Source: an uncultured Clostridia bacterium (GTDB taxonomy: Bacteria; Bacillota_A; Clostridia; TANB77; CAG-508). From it: a stretch of DNA of 12,764 bases. Location: the NCBI GenBank assembly GCA_947369305.1, contig CANBLA010000020.1, positions 1 to 12,764 on the forward strand, read 5' to 3'. The position numbers and the translations under genes were made by a program. Under the pieces are notes generated by a model. It did no database searches. It saw nothing but the letters and a program-made list of their open reading frames with translations, and was not told the origin of the DNA. Shown here piece by piece: positions 6,584-12,764 of this stretch (positions are counted from its first letter, which is position 1; the number at the start of each line of letters is the position of its first letter).

Positions 6584-7114
6584 ATGGGAATTTTAATTGG
6601 AATCATTGTATTTATTGTAGCTTGGTTTTTGTTTACTTATAATGGACTTGTGACAAGAAAAAATAAAATCAAGCAAGCCAAATCTTCGATTGATGTCTAT
6701 TTAACACAACGATTTGATTTAATCCCAAATCTAGTAGAGTGTATAAAAGGTTATATGAAATATGAGAAATCAGTTATGGAAAAAGTGACGACGTTAAGAA
6801 GTCAGTATACAAAGACAAAAGATTTTAAATCAGGTGCTGAATTAAATATAATATGTAATAGTATGCTTGGTTTGGCGGAAAAATATCCTGATTTGAAGGC
6901 AAGTGAACAATTTTTAGTGTTGCAAAAAAGCTTGTCTAAAATGGAAAATCAGTTGCAGGCAGCTAGAAGAATTTACAATTCAGAAGTAACTGTTTATAAT
7001 ACGAAAATTGCGACTGTGCCAACAAATTTGATTGCTGGAATATTTGGATTTAAAGAAGAAATGTTGTTCGAAGCTGAAATAGGAGCAAAAGATAACCTTG
7101 TTGTTGAATTGTAG
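6584..7114 (+). CDS. lemA: LemA family membrane protein
   Basis: A 176-aa protein with one N-terminal membrane helix (about residues 3-19) and a coiled helical domain outside it. The family motif QRFDLIPNLVE is at 42-52 and the C-terminal region has the usual NTKIATVPTNLIAG stretch. Family length is about 180-190 aa. LemA function is unclear; in many Firmicutes it is encoded beside a membrane protein of unknown function, as here. AGGAGA precedes ATG 6584. It lies 20 bases after thrS with no terminator between, so part of its transcription may depend on the T-box. Confidence 0.9.
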   Translation: MGILIGIIVFIVAWFLFTYNGLVTRKNKIKQAKSSIDVYLTQRFDLIPNLVECIKGYMKYEKSVMEKVTTLRSQYTKTKDFKSGAELNIICNSMLGLAEKYPDLKASEQFLVLQKSLSKMENQLQAARRIYNSEVTVYNTKIATVPTNLIAGIFGFKEEMLFEAEIGAKDNLVVEL

Positions 7115-7122
7115 GGGGGCTT

Positions 7123-8019
7123 ATGAAAAGTTTTAATGAAATATATGTTGCGGTTGTAAAATCCAGCAAAGAAGAATTAGAAAGGATAAGAAAAAAGACT
7201 TTAATACAAACTATTATGGTAATAATAATTTGTCTATTGGCAATAACAGTATGTGTAAGCTTGAGATTGAATGGACAGTTGTGTGCGATTTTTTTTGTAA
7301 TTGCTATTTTTGTTTGTGATAAGAAATTTCTTAATACATCTAATATTTATCGAAAACTTTATAAAGAAAAGGTGGTACAAACTTTTATTAAAGAATATGA
7401 TGAAAATTTGGAATTTTGTTATCAAAAAGGGATTCCTTGTGAAACCTATCAAGAAGGAGGGTTTGAACATTTTGACTCTTATCTTTCGGAAGATTTAATT
7501 ATGGGAAATATTGATGGATATGATATTATGCTAGCGGAAATTCTCACAAAAGATGAAAGTATAGATAGTGAGGGAAATAGAACAACTTCAATCGTTTTTC
7601 AAGGTTTGTTTGGCATGAGTAAGCTAAATAAAGTTTATAATGGAATGATGAAGATTCATGCAGATAAAGGTCTTTTTGGAAAGGTTTTTCAAGATAAAAA
7701 GCGAATTGAAATGGATTCTAGCGAATTTGAAAAATATTTTGATGTTATAGCAGATGACAAAGTGCAAGCAATGCAGATTTTGACTTCTGATATTATGGAT
7801 AAAATGCTTGATTTTATGAAAAATTCTAAAATTAAATATGAACTTACAATTCGAAATGATAAATTATATATTCGCTTTAAAACAGGACCTATGTTTGAAG
7901 GAAATATCTTAAAATCAGCAGTCGATTTTGATACGCTCAAAAAAGTATATGATGTAATTAATTTTACATTTGATATCACAAGAGCGATGGTGAAAGTAAC
8001 TGATGATACGAATCTATAA
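7123..8019 (+). CDS. DUF3137-like membrane protein (copy 1)
   Basis: A 298-aa protein with two adjacent N-terminal membrane helices (about 29-47 and 52-66) and a long cytoplasmic or extracytoplasmic domain. GLFGMSKLNK and then EMDSSEFEKYFDV, DDKVQAMQILTSDIM resemble the DUF3137 family, which is often found next to lemA. It has an unusual G-only binding site (AGGGGGG, 7113-7119) only a few bases after the lemA stop. The function is unknown. It is a paralog of the next gene: both begin MKSF(N/E)EIY and share the SSEFE..FDV, DK.QAMQ.LTSD block. Confidence 0.8.
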   Translation: MKSFNEIYVAVVKSSKEELERIRKKTLIQTIMVIIICLLAITVCVSLRLNGQLCAIFFVIAIFVCDKKFLNTSNIYRKLYKEKVVQTFIKEYDENLEFCYQKGIPCETYQEGGFEHFDSYLSEDLIMGNIDGYDIMLAEILTKDESIDSEGNRTTSIVFQGLFGMSKLNKVYNGMMKIHADKGLFGKVFQDKKRIEMDSSEFEKYFDVIADDKVQAMQILTSDIMDKMLDFMKNSKIKYELTIRNDKLYIRFKTGPMFEGNILKSAVDFDTLKKVYDVINFTFDITRAMVKVTDDTNL

Positions 8020-8033
8020 AAAGGAGAGAATAG

Positions 8034-8954
8034 ATGAAAAGCTTTGAAGAAATTTATGCTGAAATTTTAGAAACAAGTAAAAAGGAACTAGAGAAAACAA
8101 GAAAGAAGTTTTTATTAAAACCTATTTTTTGTGTGATATTAGCTATTGTAACTTTTTTTTTAGGAATTTACTTTTTGGATGAAACCCAAGATTTATCACA
8201 GCAAATGTTAGTCATTATGTGTGAAACGATTTTTCCATGGGTATTTATGGCTTTGGCTGTTATTTTTTATTTATCGCCAGGCAAAAAGTATAAAGAATTA
8301 TATAAACATCAAATAATTGAAAAGTTTATAGCCTGTTATGACTCAAACTTACACTATAATTACACAAAAGGAATTAAAAAGGAAATCTATGATGAGGGGT
8401 TATTTGAAACATACAATATATACAACACAGATGATTTAATAGAAGGAAAGTTAAAACAATATCCTGTTTCTATTGCTGAAGTTTTAACAAAAAGTGCTCC
8501 AGAAGATGAAGGTTATCCAATTACTTGCTTTCATGGAATGGTTTGTGTTAGTGAATTGAATTGTCCATTTAATGGTTCAATTAGAGTTCGTCTTGATCAA
8601 AAATTGTGGAAAAAAGTGTATGAAAATAAAAAAGAAAAATTAGAAATGGATTCTAGTGAATTTGAAGAATATTTTGATGTTTTTGCTGAAGATAAAATCC
8701 AAGCTATGCAAGTGCTAACCTCAGATGTGATGGAAGTGATACTACAGTTTGTTCAAGAAACGAAAATAAAATTTGATTTTACTATCAATCGTAATAGATT
8801 ATTAATAAGATTTCAAACAGGAGAAATATTCGAACCGAATTTGCGAAAATCTCTAGTGAATACTAAAATGCTAAAAAAGGCTTACGATATTATTAATTTT
8901 TCTTTTGAGATGATAATTGCTTTAAGAAAAATTTTAGAAGAGATTCAATTATAA
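8034..8954 (+). CDS. DUF3137-like membrane protein (copy 2)
   Basis: A 306-aa tandem paralog of the preceding gene, with the same layout: two membrane helices (about 28-48 and 60-80) and then the soluble domain with EMDSSEFEEYFDVFAEDK and QAMQVLTSDVM. AAGGAGA lies eight bases before ATG 8034 and only 14 bases separate the stop of copy 1 from the start. The copies have diverged most in their membrane segments and the loop at about 140-175. They may form a hetero-oligomer with LemA; that is inference from the arrangement alone. Confidence 0.8.
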   Translation: MKSFEEIYAEILETSKKELEKTRKKFLLKPIFCVILAIVTFFLGIYFLDETQDLSQQMLVIMCETIFPWVFMALAVIFYLSPGKKYKELYKHQIIEKFIACYDSNLHYNYTKGIKKEIYDEGLFETYNIYNTDDLIEGKLKQYPVSIAEVLTKSAPEDEGYPITCFHGMVCVSELNCPFNGSIRVRLDQKLWKKVYENKKEKLEMDSSEFEEYFDVFAEDKIQAMQVLTSDVMEVILQFVQETKIKFDFTINRNRLLIRFQTGEIFEPNLRKSLVNTKMLKKAYDIINFSFEMIIALRKILEEIQL

Positions 8955-8961
8955 AAAATTC

Positions 8962-9018
8962 ATACTCTTTAAAAACACGCATATGATTAAAAAACAGTGA
9001 TTTTAAGGAGTATTTTTT
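8962..9018 (+). promoter_or_regulatory. Hairpin that is both a possible terminator and a cover over the CAP-gene ribosome binding site
   Basis: ATACTCTTTAAAA (8962-8974) pairs with TTTTAAGGAGTAT (9001-9013) over 13 bp with one G-U pair and a 26-base loop. The right arm contains the AAGGAG (9005-9010) used by the next gene, and a T run (9013-9018) follows. It could end transcription of the lemA unit, hide the binding site in read-through messages, or both. I see no clear separate promoter for the next gene. Confidence 0.55.
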
Positions 9019-9768
9019 ATGCGATTGATGCGTCTAGAGAAACATAAAAAAGCACTAAAAATAATATTAGCTTTATTTTTAGTGCTTAATATTTCTATTT
9101 TAGTAATGTCCAAAACATTTGCTATGCAACATTACTACAATGTAGATTTTGTAACTGGAATGGTAACTGCTACAATGCTTAATGTTAGAAGTGGACCAAG
9201 TATAGAACATGAGGTTATTACAACAGTTCGAAAAAATGAGTATGTTCGTATTTTTGCAGGAATTGGCAATTGGTATATTGTGCAAATTGAAGGTGATTAT
9301 GTGGGGGCGGTTAGTCAAAAATATATCAAACCAATTTATCCAAATACGAGTAATTCAAATACAAATTCTAGTACTGGAACAAAAACTACTCTTACAATAG
9401 ATGAGCAAGATGTTTTTAAGCAAATCAATCAGCAAAGAATAAATAATGGATTATCAGAATTAAAAGTGAATGATGAATTACAAAGAGTTGCTAAAATTAA
9501 GGCACAAGACATGGTAGATAATAACTATTTTTCACATAATTCACCAATATATGGTTCACCATTTGATATGTTAAAAAGTTTTAAAGTGTCATATAAGACT
9601 GCTGCAGAAAATATTGCAGGAAATTCTAGCAATAATGGTGCAGTTGTGGCATGGATGAATTCAGCAGGGCACAAAGCCAATATTTTAAATAGTTCTTTTC
9701 ATTATACAGGGGTTGGCGTTGTGAATAGTCCAACCTATGGTAAAATTTATGTACAGATGTTTATTTAA
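9019..9768 (+). CDS. Secreted SH3-CAP domain protein (YkwD-like)
   Basis: A 249-aa exported protein. A basic N-terminus and hydrophobic stretch (about 13-31) form a signal peptide or anchor. A bacterial SH3 domain follows at about 44-106 (MLNVRSGPS, GNWYIVQIEGDYVGAV), then a Ser/Thr/Asn-rich linker, then a CAP/SCP domain from about 125 to the end (YFSHNSP, AENIAGN, WMNSAGHKANILN, YTGVGVV). SH3 domains bind cell wall peptides, so the protein is likely wall-associated. CAP proteins of this type occur in sporulating and non-sporulating Firmicutes and have no proven enzymatic role. AAGGAG lies eight bases before ATG 9019; ATG 9028 is an alternative with a poorer position. Confidence 0.92.
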   Translation: MRLMRLEKHKKALKIILALFLVLNISILVMSKTFAMQHYYNVDFVTGMVTATMLNVRSGPSIEHEVITTVRKNEYVRIFAGIGNWYIVQIEGDYVGAVSQKYIKPIYPNTSNSNTNSSTGTKTTLTIDEQDVFKQINQQRINNGLSELKVNDELQRVAKIKAQDMVDNNYFSHNSPIYGSPFDMLKSFKVSYKTAAENIAGNSSNNGAVVAWMNSAGHKANILNSSFHYTGVGVVNSPTYGKIYVQMFI

Positions 9769-9825
9769 CAAAGTCATAGTTATACTACAAGATATAAAAA
9801 ATTTCAAAAAAATTCACATAAAATA

Positions 9826-9854
9826 TTGACAAATGATAAAAAGTATGATATATT
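9826..9854 (+). promoter_or_regulatory. Sigma-A promoter of an RNA transcription unit
   Basis: TTGACA (9826-9831), a 17-bp spacer and TATATT (9849-9854). The transcription start is expected near 9861. No protein start with a binding site follows before the terminator at 10053. Confidence 0.8.
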
Positions 9855-9860
9855 AAAAAA

Positions 9861-10093
9861 GATTTGTGTATTTTGCAAATTTAGAAAAAAGAAAGGGGAC
9901 GAACACTTGGAGACAAGAAATCGGTCGCCGCCGAAATTTTTCATGAAGTAATGGTCATGTGTTTAATTTTGCTTAAATATTTGGCTATGAAACTGAATTA
10001 ATTTCGTTTTTAGTAACTTATTAACTCAAGTAACAATTGAAAATGTTTACTAGAAAAGAAGCACTTGTTATTACAGTGCTTCTTTTCGTTTTT
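9861..10093 (+). ncRNA. Candidate structured noncoding RNA of about 233 nt
   Basis: This unit has its own promoter and an intrinsic terminator and is followed by a separate promoter for fba, so it is a free-standing RNA rather than an obvious leader. No credible ORF is present. Local structure is visible: ATTTG/CAAAT near 9870-9888, a perfect CTTG-GAGA-CAAG GNRA tetraloop hairpin near 9907-9918, a GC-rich TCGG/CCGA stem near 9923-9938 in otherwise AT-rich sequence, CATGA/TCATG near 9943-9960, and TAGTAA/TTACTA near 10012-10053. The GC-rich segment GGGGACG to CGCCGCCG is the likely conserved core. I do not recognise the family; it does not fit T-box, 6S, SRP or tmRNA patterns that I can check. 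Candidates for a covariance search include the Clostridia raiA RNA. Confidence 0.6.
10053..10093 (+). terminator. Intrinsic terminator of the noncoding RNA
   Basis: A perfect 13-bp stem, GAAAAGAAGCACT (10053-10065) and AGTGCTTCTTTTC (10075-10087), has a 9-base loop and is followed by GTTTTTACT. Confidence 0.92.
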
Positions 10094-10106
10094 ACTAAAA
10101 AATTAC

Positions 10107-10135
10107 TTGACATTTATTGGATAACGAAATACAAT
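10107..10135 (+). promoter_or_regulatory. Sigma-A promoter of fba
   Basis: TTGACA (10107-10112), a 17-bp spacer and TACAAT (10130-10135), directly after the RNA terminator and about 29 bases before the fba start region. It makes fba independent of the RNA unit. Confidence 0.82.
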
Positions 10136-10149
10136 AAAAGCTATAATAA

Positions 10150-11100
<951 letters not shown>

Positions 11101-11138
11101 ATGTAAAATCTTAATTTTAAAAATTAATAAAAAACTCC

Positions 11139-11167
11139 TTGTATTTTATAAATTGATATGCTATAAT
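11139..11167 (+). promoter_or_regulatory. Sigma-A promoter of the unrecognised 236-aa gene
   Basis: TTGTAT (11139-11144), a 17-bp spacer and TATAAT (11162-11167). An untranslated leader of roughly 70 bases precedes the AAGGAGG at 11231-11237. Confidence 0.75.
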
Positions 11168-11243
11168 TCAAAGGTTAAATGTTGGTAACATGAGACATTT
11201 TGAAAAAATTTTTATTTAGTAATTACAAATAAGGAGGAAAGTT

Positions 11244-11954
11244 ATGAGGTTAGAGATTTTTTTACGGAGAAAAGTGATTTGTGAGACCACAAGACTAAAA
11301 GAGGTAATCACAAATTGGCTCGCAGTTAGTGGATGGAAATTTAAAGATTTTTCAAAATTTCTTGAATTAATTGGTTTGAAAACACCCATTCGATTGAGTG
11401 GTTTGGAAGAAAATAAAAATCGAGAAAGTTCTACTTACTATTTTCATTGTATCACGGCGGATAAAGCAAACATAAAGATGGCAATTAGACATCCGAATAT
11501 ATTTAAAGATCATTCTCAAATTTTAATTACAGAAAAAAACAACACAAAGGAATTTGGCATAAGTTCAAAAAATAAGGGAAGTTTGCCACAGGTTCTTTTA
11601 GAAAATAGTGTAATTAAAAAACAGGAAAGAGAATTAACAACGGTTTACTTGTATTGGGGATGGAATTATTTTAAAAGTGAGTTAAAATTTGATGAAAATC
11701 ATTTTTTAGAAATCAAAATTAATGAGCCAATTCATCAAAAGGAAATTTTTCAAAGGGTGATTCAAGAAAAATGGAAAGAGTTTGAGAATTATATGATAAA
11801 TTTGGAACGGTGGAATTTAATCGTAACAGAAGTTTATCGTAATATATTGCGTATTTTTTCGGGTCTTCGGATAGAAGAAGAGACAACAGTAAAATATACT
11901 GAAAAAGGGATTAATGATGAGCAAATACAGTATTACCGTGTGAAAAGATTCTAA
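11244..11954 (+). CDS. Unrecognised 236-aa protein containing three in-frame CGG codons
   Basis: I do not recognise this protein. It has a promoter, AAGGAGG six bases before ATG 11244, an uninterrupted frame and a terminator, so it is very probably expressed. It is soluble (no signal or membrane segment), rich in Lys, Glu, Ile and aromatic residues (WGWNYFKSE, ERWNLIV), with a predicted helical C-terminus. It has the only in-frame CGG codons in the window outside the three frameshift points (11265, 11808, 11868). The first is in the same heptamer CGGAGAA; a +1 shift there would give GGA-GAA-AAG-TGA and end after 10 residues. That TGA overlaps an in-frame GTG (GTGA, 11274-11277) with GGAG just upstream, so reinitiation is conceivable. 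The CGG use unlike its neighbours may mark a transferred gene. Confidence 0.75.
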   Translation: MRLEIFLRRKVICETTRLKEVITNWLAVSGWKFKDFSKFLELIGLKTPIRLSGLEENKNRESSTYYFHCITADKANIKMAIRHPNIFKDHSQILITEKNNTKEFGISSKNKGSLPQVLLENSVIKKQERELTTVYLYWGWNYFKSELKFDENHFLEIKINEPIHQKEIFQRVIQEKWKEFENYMINLERWNLIVTEVYRNILRIFSGLRIEEETTVKYTEKGINDEQIQYYRVKRF

Positions 11955-11998
11955 AGAAACTTAAGAAATCAAGAAAGAATTTTTTGATTTTACAGAAG

Positions 11999-12036
11999 TA
12001 TGGGTTAAAAAGTAACATTTTTAACCCATATTTTTT
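11999..12036 (+). terminator. Intrinsic terminator of the 236-aa gene
   Basis: TATGGGTTAAAAA (11999-12011) pairs with TTTTTAACCCATA (12018-12030) around a 6-base loop, followed by six T. Confidence 0.9.
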
Positions 12037-12046
12037 ATAAAAATAA

Positions 12047-12075
12047 TTGACTTTTTTATTCAAATACGATATAAT
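12047..12075 (+). promoter_or_regulatory. Sigma-A promoter of the glycine T-box and glyS
   Basis: TTGACT (12047-12052), a 17-bp spacer and TATAAT (12070-12075). The transcription start is expected near 12082. Confidence 0.87.
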
Positions 12076-12081
12076 ATTAAA

Positions 12082-12305
12082 AATAAAATTACGTTGAAGA
12101 AGAGGGAATGTATCAGATATCCTTGAAAGTGAGTTTAGGCTAGTGAGAACTAAACAAGGGTGGATATATTTTGGAACTTTGGAGTAAAGAGAAAAGAGTG
12201 GATATTTGGAAAAATGTGCCAAATATCAATTAGGGTGGAACCGCGGAAGATATTTTCGTCCCTATCATTATTTTGAAATAGTGATAGAGGGCGATTTTTG
12301 TTTTC
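12082..12305 (+). promoter_or_regulatory. T-box leader, glycine-specific (specifier GGA)
   Basis: The T-box element AGGGTGGAACCGCGG (12232-12246) is close to consensus. Stem III is GATATTTGG/CCAAATATC (12201-12227); GTTTAG/CTAAAC and ATATCC/GGATAT form parts of stem I. The specifier is read from alignment with the threonine leader: GGA (12173-12175), followed by ACTTTGGAGT. GGA is a glycine codon and the downstream gene is glycyl-tRNA synthetase, so the assignment is consistent. Uncharged tRNA-Gly would allow read-through into glyS. Confidence 0.95.
12257..12305 (+). terminator. T-box-controlled terminator before glyS
   Basis: CGTCC..TATCATTATTT (12257-12273) pairs with AAATAGTGATA..GGGCG (from about 12277 to 12293), with a small internal loop, followed by TTTTTGTTTT. 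Confidence 0.88.
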
Positions 12306-12329
12306 TATCATGAGAATGGGAGGTATTTT

Positions 12330-12764
12330 ATGGTAGAATCGATGGAAAAAATCGTGAATTTGTGTAAGGCAAGAGGCTATGTATATCCGGGATCAGAAAT
12401 TTATGGAGGTTTGGCAAATACTTGGGATTATGGTCCTTTGGGAGTAGAGCTGAAAAATAATATCAAAAAAGCTTGGATGAAAAAATTTGTGCAAGAATCG
12501 AAATATAATGTTGGATTAGATAGCGCTATTTTAATGAATCCAGAAGTGTGGGTAGCTTCTGGTCATGTGGGCGGATTTAGCGATCCATTGATTGACTGTA
12601 AAGAATGTAAAACTAGACACAGAGCTGATAAATTAATTGAAGAATGGGCTCATGCCAAAGGTGAAGACATGATTGCAGATGGAATGAGTGATGCAGAATT
12701 AATCCAATTTATTACTGATCATCAAATTCCATGCCCAGATTGCGGGAAAACCAATTTTACGGAT
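12330..12764 (+). CDS. glyS: Glycyl-tRNA synthetase, eukaryotic-like homodimeric type, 5' part only
   Basis: The first 145 residues; the gene runs off the window. ATG 12330 has GGGAGG six bases upstream. The N-terminus ([35 protein letters not shown]) and [24 protein letters not shown] identify the alpha2 class II GlyRS rather than the bacterial alpha/beta GlyQS type. The cysteine pairs CKEC (90-93) and CPDC (135-138) are the metal-binding insertion known in this type. No CGGAGAA occurs in the visible part. It is regulated by the glycine T-box. Confidence 0.96.
   Translation, partial: MVESMEKIVNLCKARGYVYPGSEIYGGLANTWDYGPLGVELKNNIKKAWMKKFVQESKYNVGLDSAILMNPEVWVASGHVGGFSDPLIDCKECKTRHRADKLIEEWAHAKGEDMIADGMSDAELIQFITDHQIPCPDCGKTNFTD

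Noticed and set aside
11111..11127. AT-only hairpin after fba as a terminator
   Set aside because: The stem contains no G-C pair and no clean T tail, so it is too weak to call.
11911..12222. A 103-codon minus-strand ORF
   Set aside because: It runs antisense across the terminator, promoter and T-box leader of glyS and has no recognisable domain.

Overview
This is an AT-rich window with consensus AGGAGG ribosome binding sites, seven sigma-A-type promoters that all have a 17-bp spacer, and two T-box leaders on aminoacyl-tRNA synthetase genes. That combination points to a low-GC Firmicute, most likely an uncultured gut-type member of the Clostridia. The species cannot be named from the sequence.

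Layout. 41-497 (minus): a small cysteine-rich carboxypeptidase-regulatory-like protein with its terminator. 498-669: a divergent intergenic region with two palindromes and a promoter. 682-2807 (plus): a cytidylate-kinase-like P-loop kinase, then murD (peptidoglycan precursor synthesis). 2828-3803: an Rpn/PDDEXK-type nuclease gene whose promoter lies in a perfect 13-bp inverted repeat and whose ribosome-binding site faces ATT/ATC instead of ATG. 3839-4096: a threonine T-box (specifier ACT). It is followed by a short-chain dehydrogenase, thrS, lemA and two tandem DUF3137 paralogs, closely spaced to 8954. 9019-9768: a secreted SH3-CAP protein whose ribosome-binding site sits in a hairpin. 9826-10093: a free-standing structured-RNA transcription unit with promoter and terminator but no ORF. 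10107-11100: class II fructose-bisphosphate aldolase. 11139-12036: an unrecognised 236-aa protein with its own promoter and terminator. 12047-12764: a glycine T-box (specifier GGA) and the 5' part of glyS.

The main observation is in the threonine T-box operon. The dehydrogenase is out of frame once and thrS twice, and all three breaks lie at the same heptamer, CGGAGAA (4155, 5141, 5997). At each, the incoming frame reads CGG-AGA and soon hits a stop. Skipping one base gives GGA-GAA (Gly-Glu) and restores a family-typical protein. In about 3,400 codons of recognisable genes I find no other in-frame CGG. Every in-frame CGG in a known gene here is therefore a +1 frameshift point. The only other in-frame CGG codons (three) are in the unrecognised ORF at 11244-11954, and the first of these is also CGGAGAA. 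Murd carries an identical 11-mer, GGAGAAGTGAT, with no extra base, which argues against a simple context-driven sequencing error. A programmed +1 shift or four-base decoding at a hungry or unassigned CGG codon is the interesting reading. A systematic assembly error is the alternative to exclude.

The rest is mostly housekeeping: nucleotide and wall metabolism, tRNA charging, glycolysis and envelope-associated proteins, with control by T-box antitermination and several apparent RNA or DNA hairpin elements.
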